DNA from: Coriaria nepalensis
Taxonomy: Eukaryota > Streptophyta > Magnoliopsida > Cucurbitales > Coriariaceae
Direction: 5' to 3'
Length of the DNA stretch: 64,000 nt
Assembly (NCBI GenBank): GCA_027186245.1
Contig: CP114497.1
Coordinates: 3,851,501 to 3,915,500 of the forward strand
Positions 1-11,171 of this stretch are shown one piece after another. The notes beneath the pieces are model-generated. The model had not been told where the DNA came from, did no database searches, and was given only the letters and a program-made list of their open reading frames with translations. A program made the position numbers and the translations under genes. Every line of letters begins with the position of its first letter. The stretch's first letter is position 1.

Positions 1-92
1 GGTGTACAAATGTTATGGATTCTCTACAATAGTAGCTTGAATAACTGGGACCCATAAGATGTATTAACTGGGTGGGTGCCTTTTCTTGGTAG
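1..92 (+). other. possible remnant of tetraspanin first transmembrane segment, or intron end
   Basis: Read in the frame of the next exon, positions 1-51 give GVQMLWILYNSSLNNWD, which resembles the end of the first membrane helix of TET18-type tetraspanins. A TAA at 55-57 closes the frame, and no GT donor lies between there and the acceptor at 91-92. The stretch is therefore either the last part of an intron (pyrimidine-rich tract and AG before 93) or a decayed piece of exon 1. The roughly 60 residues expected before the second helix are absent. Confidence 0.3.
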
Positions 93-2985
93 GTTCATCT
101 ATTCTTTCATGGGAGTGGGCACCATATTGTGCTACATTACTCTGATAGGCTGTATTGCCGCTGAATCGATTAATGGCTGCTGCCTATGTTTTGTATCCTT
201 CGACCTTCGTACATTTAAAGGATGATATTTCCTCATATAAAGTAAATATGAAGTTTAATGTTGTGGCATATAGGTAGCAAGCTCATTAATGGTCCGTAAC
301 TCGTTGGATTATGAGTTGTGGTAGTAAAAGAATTATGGGTTTCATTTTGTAATAACAAAGGAGAAAGAATACCTGTAGTAATCCAGGAGATTCAACTACT
401 GATCTACAAATCAAGGAAAATGTTAAAGGATCAAATGATATCATATGTATATCAGGTTTTTTAAAGCATTGCAGATTAAGAATTCTTAATTTGTAATTGG
501 AAGATTAGCAACTACTGAACTAAGCAAACTGTGAGTCATCAGAATCAACAAGGACCTCACAAGGTGAAAAGAGGATCATTTTCTTATCACTGGATTGTAT
601 TCATTTTTACCTTTTTCTTAACCAAATGTTAGTATACTCTGCTCAAAACTGTGCTAATGCTTGTGGAAGTAGCATTGGTGGCTTTCATTGCATTTGATCA
701 TCAATGGGAAAAGGTACTTAAATTGATATTTTCTTCTCTCTCTAAAACCGAAAGTTCAATAACTTTTGTGTTTGGCCGTTTATCCCATGCACTCATTGTA
801 TTGAAATGACACAAATCGCTTTAGGCTATTCCATTTGATCCAACTGGAGAACTTGAAAGTTTTCAATCTTTCATTGAAAAGAATGTTGACATATGCAAGT
901 GGGTTGGCATCGTCATTGTTATAATCCAGGTATATTTTCCTTTACATCCAAATAATAATAGTCTCCCCATCCCTCTCTGCCTCTCTTTCTTTGAGTTTAG
1001 AGGGGATTGACATCTGGCATTTGCATTTAAGTTGTTATGATTAAGGGATCATTTTCTATAATTTCAATTGTTAACATCAAGAATTTCAATTCTTGACATT
1101 TGACATTTGAATGTACATTGATACACATGCAGACACTGTAATCTCATTTTCAGAGTTTCTCACTGGGACAACGTTACATTTTTGGAGTCTTGATAGTGTC
1201 TGAACACTGACCAATCACTGTTTTCGGGCCTTGCCTCAAAAGAATGGACAGAAAGAGAATTATTTAGACCCTGCAAATTACAGGGATCTGATTGACACAA
1301 TAAGTACTACATGCTGTGTATTGTGGGTACTTTGAACTAACCCAATTCTAAATTTTGTTTTTCAACCAAATTGTTGAGGTTTCTAAAATTTTGTCTCTAA
1401 AAACTGGTCAGCTTGTTATGTTAAGTATCTGATAGTTTGATTGAAAAGAATCACTTAGAAAATTAGTTAAGATTATATGAAAATAACCTTAATATTTGTA
1501 TCTTTTGTTTTCTTAGGCATTACTGTGTGAACCTTTTTATAGCGTGTTGAGCATTCTTCGAATCACTTGTAGTTCACTTTGTTCTCATACAGTCTCATAA
1601 TGTTTTCAGCCTGATTTAAGTATAGTCATATGTTTTTGTAATTCTCTCCTGTTTTCTCTAACCTCCTTTCCTCAGATCAAAATATTATCACTATGCGTCA
1701 ATTAATAGACTATATGCGGATTGAGGGATGATATCTAATTCTAATCTAAGAATTTGTAAATCAGGGGAGTATAAATTAATGTCCATGGAAGTGGTTTGTT
1801 CTTTACTGTTCAGTAGGGACACGTGCAGACACTTGACTGAACCCTGATTGTCTAGGACCAAGGTCCAAATTTTTGCTTGCAAAAGTAATGTTTCAACTGA
1901 TGAAAAGACAAAAGAGAGACTTGGTATGACACTACTCTTATGAATTACATTTCTTTCTTGTAAATCCCAGGTGTTATCTCTACTGTTATCAATCATTCTG
2001 AGAGCCATGATTTCTCCTCGGAGAGCTGATTATGATGGTGAGGATGATTATGTTGTTATGGCTAGAACTCGAGAACCTTTGCTAAACCCACAATCAAACC
2101 AAACTTCTGGGGTTCATACATGGAGCTCACGAATGAGAGAAAAGGTACCTTCTTTACCTAGTAACAATTACTTTTCCTGTAATGGGTGGGGCCCGGGTCA
2201 AATATTAGTGCTTACTCAACAAAGGCTACAAACAGATAATCGTAGAAGCTCCATAAATAAGTAGGATTTGGTGTTGGACTGCTTATTTTAGATTTTGCTT
2301 GTGGTATGAAATGGAGTTTGTAGAACCAAATTTGTATGCAACAACAAGGTGACTGTGATACCACTTCAATAAACTATATCTAGTCATAGGTGAAGAGATT
2401 GTACTCTGATACCATCAGCACCAGGAATTTGGTCTTTACTTAGTCTAAACAACTTTACCAAGTAACTCATCCAACAATGTAGCCTTTTGCTGCACACTTT
2501 GTTTCTTCTATCTACTTTATTTTAAGGTATATCTTTTCAGTGTTTGAAACTTTATTTAAGGGTCTAAAATCTAGTTTGCAGCTACAATACTTCACCTCCA
2601 ACCGAACATAAAATCTAGCTTAGCTTTTTCAGTTTGGTGAGGAAGTCCAGTCTATCTCACAATCTATACTCTGCACCCTAAATACTTAATGACATCATGT
2701 CATTGACATGCTGTCAGTATCACAAATATTAAAACTAATCATGTATAAATCAAATTCCTTGTGGCTGACTTGGCATAAAGATGCTTTAACCTGCTCTATT
2801 ACAAAGGACTCTTAATTACGAAATGCTTGTGGGAAGTTTGATTTTAGAAACAAAAACTCTATTTGCTATTGTATTCTGCATACCATTAAATCCTTGTTTT
2901 CTGTTTCATGCTGCAGTATGGATTGGGCAGTGGGGATAGATCATTGAACCAGAGTTCGTCAATAACTGTGAAGACCACGCTGTGA
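93..2985 (+). CDS. tetraspanin, TET18/TOM2A-like (5' partial)
   Basis: This encodes the last three quarters of a plant tetraspanin, a four-helix membrane protein that organises plasma-membrane or tonoplast microdomains; TOM2A members are host factors of tobamoviruses. Exons by reading frame and GT/AG sites: 93-192, 633-713, 825-929, 1971-2144 and 2917-2985. Exon 1 here gives helix 2 and the family's GCCLCF motif. The next gives helix 3 ([17 protein letters not shown]). The third gives the extracellular part and start of helix 4 ([20 protein letters not shown]). The fourth gives the cytosolic tail ([28 protein letters not shown]). The phases join without a shift. The loop between TREPLLNP and WSSRMREK is shorter than in relatives as I remember them. 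The first exon lies outside the window. Next gene on the other strand is a TRM protein, as for TET18/TRM17 in Arabidopsis. Identity is sure; whether the copy is functional is not, because of the stop at 55-57 upstream. Confidence 0.88.
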
Positions 2986-4119
2986 AGTCTTGAGTACATG
3001 TATTCTTTAGCTTCTACTTTTACTATCTTTTGTTGCAGTTTAAATTGAAAGATGTGACGTGATGTGATGTATGTAAGTCTTGTAAAGTAATTTGTTTAAT
3101 TAGAGTGATACTGTCTCTTTGATCAAGAGATGTAAAACCATTGTATGTATTTGTAAAGAGAGAATGCTTGTCGTTTGCATTGATTTTGAACCGTTGTGGT
3201 GTTTATATTTATATGACCTGACATGTTGTTATCGTTATTTAAGTTCAATCCGGATCATATATATATATATATATATCTGCGAAAAATATGTTCATAGATT
3301 GCTCACTTCCATCATGAACAGCGCTTAGACGAATTGTTTGACAAGTCACTGTTTTTATTTTATTTATTTATTATTATTTACTTAATACCTTCTTATTTAA
3401 TAAATTTCAACAGCTGACCTACAGCCTGAACTATGCAGACACCAACAAGAAAAGGAAATACTAATAATTCCCATGTGTATGTGGTTGCTAGCGTTGATGC
3501 TATGTCGTAGAGTCGTTAAAAGAGATGCACAGAAACAGTTTGGTTTAATAATATATGCATTTGGGACCACCATACTGGATTCTGGCCATTTCTTACAGCA
3601 CATTTGTCCAGACAGTGAGCGGTAATGAATGAAATTGAAACCAACAGCATTTAATTTCAGTAAATGTATCAACATCTCCTGCATGACCTACTCAAATCTT
3701 CCAGAAAGTATCTAATTTAACAGTTACATCCACCATGAACTGTATAACAGGCTGTATAGCTGCTGCATTTCACTATTTAACTAAGCACCTGTTTGGTCAA
3801 ACTCAGGTTTTCGAAATGCACACTTCATCATATTATTCACTAGATAAAGTATTCCTTCAAAATGACAAGATATTCCTTCAAACTGAGACTGGAACATGGA
3901 TGACATTATATTATTTATATATAATCGTTATATATAACAAAGAACAATGGAAACAAGTTGCGGCAAATAATGCCCAAGAGTAGGAGTGTAGGAGCCCCAC
4001 TCATATGGTTGAATATCCCAAATACTAGAAGTTGCAAAAAAATTAAATGTAGGAATCGAACAGAGAGGGAAACAAAAGGAAGAACGAGCACATCGATATA
4101 ATATTATCCTTATTTATTA
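2986..4119. other. intergenic spacer between convergent genes
   Basis: This spacer should contain the 3' untranslated parts of the tetraspanin (plus) and TRM gene (minus), which converge here. There is a (TA)n run at about 3258-3277. Open frames at 3397-3684 (minus) and 3735-3983 (plus) have no recognisable motif and I do not call them. Confidence 0.6.
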
Positions 4120-7100
4120 TCAAGGCCTACCTGTCGAATCCACCAGAACCTCATCTACAAGCTCTTCAAGCAGTTTCCTCTCTAACTCTTTACCCATATT
4201 ATCCCTTTCCATTCTCAAATGCTCCATCCATTCTTTCCCTGCGACTTCCTTCCTAACTACCCTCTCCACAACCAGGCTGTTACTGTCCCCATTATCACCT
4301 AGAACACATCTCACATCACTACAGAACCATCCCTTTATTCGGTCCCAAACATGGTCCATCAATAATATCTCAGATCCACCCTCGTGGGCACCACTCATGT
4401 CAGTCCTATAATAGCCAGAGATATCCAGTAAGGCCGCATTAACAGCGTCGTATACAAGCTTTCGGGCTGACCTTAGCTGCCTTCTCTTGGCCTCGTGCAT
4501 TGGCTCTTTATCATTAATACGTGAATCGTTGGCATATCTATCTCTTAGAGATGGATCCAATGGGTTCTCGAGGGTGTATAGTCTGCTGAAGAGTGAGTTG
4601 ATTTCACCGTCAAGGTTGGAGTCTGTTAGAAGTTTATGGACAAGAAGAAACCAATCTTGTTCTTTTTCTTCTGTTTTTCTGCAAATTGGCGAGGATTCAA
4701 GTAAATATGAAGGTGCTGTTTCTGAACAAGAATCCTCCCATGATAGGGTCCGGGCAATTGATTCTATGTGAGGTGATTTGTCGATTAAGTTGCACTTTAA
4801 AGGTATAAGACTTCCTGTTAGGCGATGGATAAATAATACAATAGAATTAGTTGAATGAGGTACAACAAAAAATTAAAAATTAAAAAGAACTTATTTTTAG
4901 TTGAGAGTACCATGGCAGTCTGGCTTTGTATACCCACACAACTCTTGGGTTAAATTGTCATCATCATAGAATGGTAGTTCAAAAACTGAAATTGGACTTG
5001 GCTGGTTCTGATTCTCACATACATTTCCAGGAGGTACAGATTTTGTAAAAGGCAATCCTTCCTGAAAGTAGAAAAAGACGATTCAGCCAAAAGATCTCAT
5101 CGTTAAACTTTATCTACTTTGTAGGTTGAATTTTGTACGAATCCAAATAAGCGGCAAGATAAACATAAACATGGCAACTACTGGCTCCCCTACTCATGGT
5201 GTTTAAGAGTTTTAACTCTGTCGAGAGGTCAGAATACATTACCCTAATCATCCAACTGCAATAAAGTATGCAAGTCACGATGTAGGTTGATCATGAAAAC
5301 TAAAAGAAGATTAAAAAAATTACCTCACAAGAAACAATTCCTTGCTTGACTCCCAAGCCGATTAAATCTGGTGATGGGCCCGATAATCCACTTGGAGCAG
5401 GAGTCGAGCAATCCTCAAATCCACTATCATAAACATGAGATACATCCTCACTCATCCTTCCAGGAATATGTACAGAAAGTACAGTGGCATCAATAGCTTC
5501 AGAACTGGATTCATCTTTAGATTGAGATGGCTTATGTTTTTCTTTACTTGACTTATTATTCCTAGGGAATAATAAACTTGATAATTTCCCTTTAAATGAT
5601 GATTTCATGTTCTTTGCCTTCACAATCTCATTAGAAACATCTCCTTTACCAGCCTCAGACTCACCATTAAGCCTGACACCAAAAGCTGTCGAAGAAACTG
5701 GGGCAGATTTGGACCTCAGAAGATTTTTTGGTGAATCAGTAACACGTTCATTATTAGAAACACTAGTTCTGCAGGGAATTGATCCTTTTGGTTCTTGTTC
5801 CTTATCACTAACCTCATCATCAGATCTATTCTTTGTCTCAGATAGGGCGAGCATCTCTCCCAAGGTACAGGAACTTCTTCTTACATGTCTTTGTTCCTGT
5901 AAGTTCCCGTTAGATGCAACCATGGCCCACCTTTCAGATAGTCTCTTCTTTGCTTCTCTGCAAACCGATGACTCTGGAGAACATGATACTCGGCTAAAAG
6001 AGGAAGAATAAGGGCTACCAAACCTGTTCATATAATCCCAGGAATGCCTAGAAGATGGTGATAGAACTTCCAAGTCGCTTAGATTTTCCACTGCACAATA
6101 ATTTTCTGACTTGTTAAATGAACTCTCATCACCAATATAACTGTTGGAAAAGACAGAAGAAAGCAGATTCTCATCCCCCAGCTGTTCCACTAGATTCTCA
6201 TGCATTCTCTGGGTGATCTCCCTTGCCAATTCTCCAGATTCCTGTTCCTCATCATATTCAGGTTCCCCATTAAAACTCTGTCCTACTGTTCTAGGTGATG
6301 AGCAAGGGGGAGAAATAACAGCCTTAACAACCTGATTCTTCCCACTGCTAGGCTTCAATACCACTATCCGAGTTGGGTGAACATGTTCATCAGCCTTCTG
6401 ATTGGCTAATAATGTAGGTGAATATCTCTGGTCATTTTTGTCCAAGAAAGCTGACTGTCCAGCCTTGACTGGTTTATTCATCTGTTTCTCACTCTTTGAC
6501 CTACAATACTTTTCATTATTGATCATCTTTAAAGGTGCAAGTACAGTGATGCAAGTTTTCTCAGGTGATGAAGGAATGGACTGGAATCCATGCACATGTG
6601 GAGAGAGTAAGGAATTTGATTCTTGCAGAAACTTGACAAATAAATCCTTGTTAGAGCTTAATACTTCTAATGCATCTTGGAACTCCTTGGACTGTCGAAG
6701 TTTTCCATCTGTAGCAAGACATTTTGCTTCAATGAACTTTTGACGAACAAGAGCCATCTTTTTCTCATCAATCTTTTCATTGTACTTTCCCTTCTGTGGT
6801 GATTTATCTCTTCCATAATTTGTTCGTATAGGTTGCTTCCACACTTCACAAACACCTTTATATTCTTTCTGTTCTGGAGAACAGTCCACTTCGCATTGCA
6901 TTCCACTCTTCAAAAATCCATCTTCTTGCTCCCAACATCCAAGTGGCATCCCAGAGTCTTGAATTGTACCTTGAGAATAACCTCTTCTATGAGATCTATG
7001 AGCAGCTGAACCATGCTGCTCCAGAGGGAGGGTATCAAGACCCATCAACTTTGCAACCACGTTTGGTGAGTTGTTTTTGGACTCTGTTTCCTTCAACATT

Positions 7101-8109
7101 TCTTGATCTATAAGCATCTTCATGGGTGTTCCATTTGCTTTACCATTTGAAAAATTCTGGTGCAATTCAGACCGAATCTGAAAAATTCCCAAAATGCAAT
7201 ACAAATTAGATAATTGCACCATGGAAAATTCCAAATAATATCACAGGTCAAATGTATATGCTCCTGCACTTGTTGCCTGTAATCCTCTACCTCATCTCCA
7301 AAGCCACGTCTCAACTTCTTTGCCACATCTGAATGACTCCTGGAGAGTGTATAACCTATGGATAACCACATATAATTAAAAAAAAATAGAATTCATAACT
7401 TCAAAAAATATATATATATAAATAGAAAAATTAAATAAATAAATAAAACCCTTCAAATAGCACAAGGGAACAGGCTAATCCTGTGATGACAAGAAGCTTT
7501 AGAGAAATAAAAGGGCTTCCAGGAAATGTTCAACTTCAACATTAAACATTCATATACATCAATAAGGAAGCATCACCTTAATAACATTTTCATGCTAGAA
7601 AAATAACAGGCTCCCAAAAAATATAAACTAAAAAGATTTAAAAAACTAATTTCTACCCTTTTATGTTGAAGTTGATAAAATCTAAGAAGGTCAGAGGACA
7701 ATGAGACAGACATGTTCCAGCTATGCAAGAAGAGTAGTAACATGTCAACCAACTACACAATCTGGTAGCTTGTTAGTACATAACCAATGGTTCCATGGAA
7801 ATCAACAAATATGAGGAATGTAATTACTATAAACAAAAAAAAAAATCATCAGGACAATGACAAGAAAAATTCATTAAAAAAAAGGTTCATTCTAATATGC
7901 TAAACACATTTCCATTTAGAGTGATTTATTGGGATAACACAAGCTGCAAGTTGCAGGAAAGGAAGCTTGCCATCACAATGAGGTTTATCTGTGAGAAGTT
8001 TCTTTCCAGAGACACCAGTACTTAAGTCAAAGAGGTTGACCATTCTTCCCAAGCATCCTGGGATAGGTTTCTCAGTGTTATGGACATTTCGATTCTGAAT
8101 TCCACTCAT
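4120..8109 (-). CDS. TON1-recruiting-motif protein, TRM17/20-like (DUF3741 + DUF4378)
   Basis: This is a 974-residue TRM-family protein. The family recruits TON1/TRM/PP2A assemblies to cortical microtubules and shapes preprophase bands and cell form. Coding exons: 8109-7971, 7355-7270, 7177-5324, 5061-4911 and 4814-4120; total 2,925 nt. The N-terminus (PGCLGRMVNLFDLS) is the conserved start block of TRM17/20 proteins. The VARLMGL-type motif (VAKLMGLD) lies near residue 115, followed by the KFIEAKCLATDGKLRQSKEF block. A long Ser-rich disordered middle follows. The C-terminal exon carries DUF4378 (RKLVYDAVNAALLD, VWDRIKGWFC, ERKLLEELVDEVLVD). The start ATG is the first in frame after a good acceptor at 8118-8120; the stop is TAG... 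in the last exon's open frame ending at 4120. Intron 1 of the coding part seems to use a GC donor (7970-7969). A noncoding upstream exon ends at 8917. Identity to the family is firm; the exact paralogue rests partly on synteny. Confidence 0.92.
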
Positions 8110-8931
8110 TTGAGTACCTGCGACATCCAAATAGTAAGGAAAAAAACAAAAGACTTAACCTTCAATAAAGCATAGATTAGGGGAGGAGCTTTACAATTCT
8201 AAACTACAAACATTGCATAATTCATGCCAAAATACAAAAGATTGAAAAATAGAAAAATAAGACCCCCCCAATTCTCAGCTAAAGCTTATGGCCAAAAGCG
8301 GAAAACTATCCTGATAACTCAATTTCTACAAGGTTCAACAAATATAGGAAACACCAACAAGTTCCATAAAAGGTCAACACTTTCAAAGTGCTGAATAGCT
8401 ATTGGAATTAACTATTATTTTTTCTCAGTGATACCAGAGATTCAAGACCTCTACATTCAATCTGATAAACAACGACATGAAAAAATCAGAGATTTGAACT
8501 CCCCATAAAGAGAAGGAAAAAAAAAGGCTCAAAGTAAGCTAAATACAATATAAAATTGTATCTTAAATCACTATTTTAAATGTAAAGACAAATAGAAAAG
8601 AAAAATATCTAGTCAAATAATCACTAAAAACAAAAAAACAAAAAAATAAATAAATGGCGATGGAAGTTAAGAATAAATATTAAAAAAAAAAAAACTAAAA
8701 ACTAAAGACGAAAATCTAAGACCGAAAATCAAGCTAAGGAAAAGCAGCAAACAGCAGAGAAAAACTGAGATCCAAAGTAATAGATCGACTTGAATGCAAA
8801 ATAGAAAAGAAAAATAGCAACGAGACAGCAAAATGCAGGAGATTCACACTGCGACAGAGTGTATAAGAAGAAGTAGGAGCATTCTAGAGACAGAAAGAGA
8901 CAGTTTTAGGAGAAACCTGGTGAAGAACCAT
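8106..8931 (-). promoter_or_regulatory. 5' leader exon and predicted spliced uORF of the TRM gene
   Basis: The sequence from about 9100 down to 8917 looks like a CT-rich leader exon that ends in CACCAG before a GT donor (8916-8915). Splicing it to the acceptor at 8118-8120 joins an upstream ATG (8931-8929) to the frame ATG GTT CTT CAC CAG GTA CTC AAA TGA. This is an eight-codon uORF whose TGA (8108-8106) overlaps the main ATG (8109-8107) as ATGA. Such a layout would favour reinitiation and dampen translation. The leader exon is inferred; its transcription start is not visible. Confidence 0.5.
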
Positions 8932-9109
8932 GGGGAGTTGAGAGTGGCGAAGATTAGGCGGAGTTCCGAGCCGGATTCCGACGTAGCTAAACCCTCTCCA
9001 AATGAGGGAGCGGAGAGAGAGGGGAAATGGTGCTGTAGGTGTACGCGTGTGAGCTGGTTTTGGTGGTGAAGAAGGCTCTCTGTCTACCGACTTCTCTGTC
9101 GGACTTGAA

Positions 9110-9571
9110 AAGGGTTTATTTAATTCTGATTCATTTACGACTTTCGATTACGGAAGCAAATTATCCGCGTCAGATCGCGATTCAAGCACAATATTCTAAC
9201 TATTTTTTTTATTTTTTATTTCTTGAGAAATTAGGATTTATACTATAAATTTTGGCAATACTGAATTAAAAACTTTTTTAATTAAGATTTACACCTAATT
9301 TTTTTGAGAAATTAAATATTTACACCTGTTTCGGTGTTACTTTGACCAAAAAAACTGATGATGTGGTATGGTTGTCCTGTCATCATACCACATCATCGCA
9401 AAAAAGTTAAATTTTTCATATATATATATATAAATCTACCATTACATGCTAAATTAAATTTTATTATAATTATAAATATAATTTTTGTATAATAAATAAT
9501 ATAATATAAAAAAATAATATTTATAATTGTGAAAATATTTAATTTATCATGTCACTATAGTTTATATTAAG
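9110..9571. other. promoter-side AT-rich spacer with a short hairpin
   Basis: This lies upstream of the TRM gene. It holds a perfect inverted repeat, GATGATGTGGTATG at 9357-9370 and its complement at 9384-9397, separated by 13 nt. The rest is AT-rich and shows nothing else I can name. Confidence 0.5.
9357..9397. repeat. perfect 14-bp inverted repeat (hairpin)
   Basis: The arms GATGATGTGGTATG and CATACCACATCATC flank a 13-nt loop. It is probably a remnant of a small inverted-repeat element; there is no T-run on either side that would make it a classic terminator. Confidence 0.8.
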
Positions 9572-9735
9572 GTTGAGCGCGGAGCAGATAACGGAGCAGA
9601 GATAACAGAGTAGATAGCGGATTATTTGCTCCGTTATCCACATATCTATATTTCACGAAATGAATATCTATTCTACCAAAAAAATTACATTCATTAACAA
9701 CCACCCTCGCTATCCGCTCCGCATGTAGAAGCTGA
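9572..9735. repeat. small MITE-like element, hAT-flavoured
   Basis: The left end (GAGCGCGGAGCAGATA) and the right end (CTATCCGCTCCGCATG) are imperfect inverted repeats. Inside there are further inverted copies of the GGAGCAGATAACGG / CTCCGTTATCC type. The GC-rich termini in an AT-rich spacer are typical of nonautonomous hAT relatives. I could not define a target duplication. Confidence 0.4.
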
Positions 9736-10166
9736 TAGAGGCATATATCTGCCTTGATAAAAAAAATTTAATTAATTAAAATTGATTAAAAATGATTATT
9801 ATGATTAGGTTGAGGTTGTAGTGGAGGAAGTTATAGGTGGAGGAGAAGAAGGGTTCAAGAGCAATGAATTGCTAGCCGACGCATTCATGATTTTTGATGT
9901 TGATGGAGATGAGTTTATACTTTATAGAAGCAAAGGAGATGAAGAGAGTGTTGGAGTGTTTAGGGTTGGATAATGGGTGGAAGTAGAGATGTCAAAATAG
10001 GTTGAGTGTTTTGGCCCGACCCGTAGCCCAGGAGAAAAATCCAACCCTAAGTCTGGTTTAGATACGGGCCCGAGCTTGGACAAATTTCCAAGCCCGGAGG
10101 GCCAACCCAGCCTAGCCTGGCATACAAGCCCGATTGACCTTACTAGGCCAGGCCCAGCCTAACTAT

Positions 10167-10195
10167 ACCGTAGGCTACTTAGAGTAGCCTACGGT
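10167..10195. repeat. 29-bp palindrome inside the hAT element
   Basis: The arms ACCGTAGGCTACT and AGTAGCCTACGGT are perfect complements around TAG. A further GCGGTAGGCT copy follows at about 10205. Subterminal repeats like this are typical binding sites of hAT transposases; the role here is inference. Confidence 0.75.
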
Positions 10196-10297
10196 GTAGC
10201 ATATGCGGTAGGCTAAAAGCTCTACCTTTCTGATTTGTGGAAGAAAAACTCTATACGATTTTCTATACTAGCATGACTTGTACGAGGTGTCTTAACT

Positions 10298-10537
10298 GTT
10301 TCTATCTCAATAGTTTCTTCTGAATCAGCATTCAGCATAGCTGGGAGAGTTATTGAAGATAGGAGAACTTCGTTAAAGCCAGAATTGGTTGAAGCATTAT
10401 TATGCTTAAGAGATTGGGAGCATGCATCTCATCAAGGTCAACATACAACTCATAATGAAGACTTGGCTGAATATTTTCAAAATATGTTTTTAGATGAATA
10501 TCCTTCTACAACGGAAAGCAGTTATGCAGTCCAATAA
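10298..10537 (+). pseudogene. hAT transposase C-terminal dimerisation domain remnant
   Basis: The frame reads SISIVSSESAFSIAGR, then TSLKPELVEALLCLRDWE and ends with TAA at 10535-10537. The SESAFSxxGR and VEALLCxxxW motifs are those of the hAT dimerisation domain of plant RICESLEEPER/Ac-like transposases. The BED finger and RNase H-like catalytic core are missing, so it cannot be active. Confidence 0.9.
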
Positions 10538-11171
10538 CCAACCACCATTAATAAATATAAAATAGATAATAGATTATAATGTATTAGCAAACTTCTATTT
10601 TATTTTTTTGTTTATGGCTTCATTATAAGGTCCATTTTTTCCTCCTTATGGTTGGGAGATTTTTTTGACGGACCCATTATTTAATAATACACAATGAAGT
10701 ATTTATTTGACCAATAGTTTATTCTTTATTTGAGATACTTTTAGACTCTTAGTTACACAGATATATAATTTATTTGACTCCTTCGACCCGTAAAGTAAAC
10801 TAACAAGAGTATTTTCTCAAAACTCATAATCTCAAATAATCTCTCTTACTTTAATAATAATTTATTATGAATATTTTATTTAAAAATGGTCGGGCCTAAT
10901 TTAGGCCCGGTCGAACCCGCCCATTTTAAGCTTGGATGGGCTCAAGATAAACTCAAATGACTTTCCGGGCTCGGCCCAAACATACATTTTCAAAACAGGC
11001 CAAGCCTAGCCCTGCCCATTTTTTTTCTAGGTCTGGCTGGGCCGGGCGGCCCGTTTAAACACCTCTAGGTGGGAGATTAGTGAGATTGAGAAGATGGTGA
11101 GGATTGTTGACATTAATTTGGATGGCAAGGTTTATTTTAATAAGTTTGAATTGATAATGGGAGTCAAATGA

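Larger units (their letters stand above)
9984..11067 (+). mobile_element. hAT-superfamily DNA transposon, internally deleted
   Basis: The element begins TAGAGATGTCAAAATAGG and ends with the complement of TAGAGGTGTTTAAACGGG, which are imperfect hAT-type terminal inverted repeats. The flanks GGTGGAAG (9976-9983) and GGTGGGAG (11068-11075) match in 7 of 8 bases, the 8-bp duplication expected of hAT. GC-rich subterminal blocks of GGCCC and GGGCCC type lie at both ends. Only the C-terminal end of the transposase remains (10298-10537). A perfect 13-bp palindrome arm pair sits at 10167-10195. The element lies inside a CML pseudogene. Confidence 0.9.
9809..11171 (+). pseudogene. calmodulin-like (EF-hand) pseudogene split by a hAT insertion
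   Basis: Two pieces of a calmodulin-like (CML) protein flank the transposon. The left piece (9809-9983) carries ELLADAFMIFDVDGDEFI, an EF-hand with the DxDGDEFI loop, then continues after a frameshift near 9917-9925 as EAKEMKRVLECLGLDNGWK. The right piece (after the second target copy, from about 11076) continues directly as ISEIEKMVRIVDINLDGK and VYFNKFELIMGVK with a TGA at 11169-11171, giving the second EF-hand and the natural C-terminus. An upstream TAG (9806-9808) leaves no N-terminal half, so only the C-terminal EF pair is present. The gene was already, or later became, broken by the frameshift, truncation and insertion. It is a dead Ca2+ sensor of the CML class. Confidence 0.85.

Noticed and set aside
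1691..2008. 105-codon minus frame
   Set aside because: It covers a tetraspanin intron and part of an exon on the other strand; no motif.
3397..3983. Two open frames (minus 3397-3684, plus 3735-3983)
   Set aside because: No recognisable domain, low-complexity surroundings; they could be chance or UTR.
5607..6743. Several plus-strand open frames of 60-134 codons
   Set aside because: They are antisense to the long TRM exon, without motifs or splice context.
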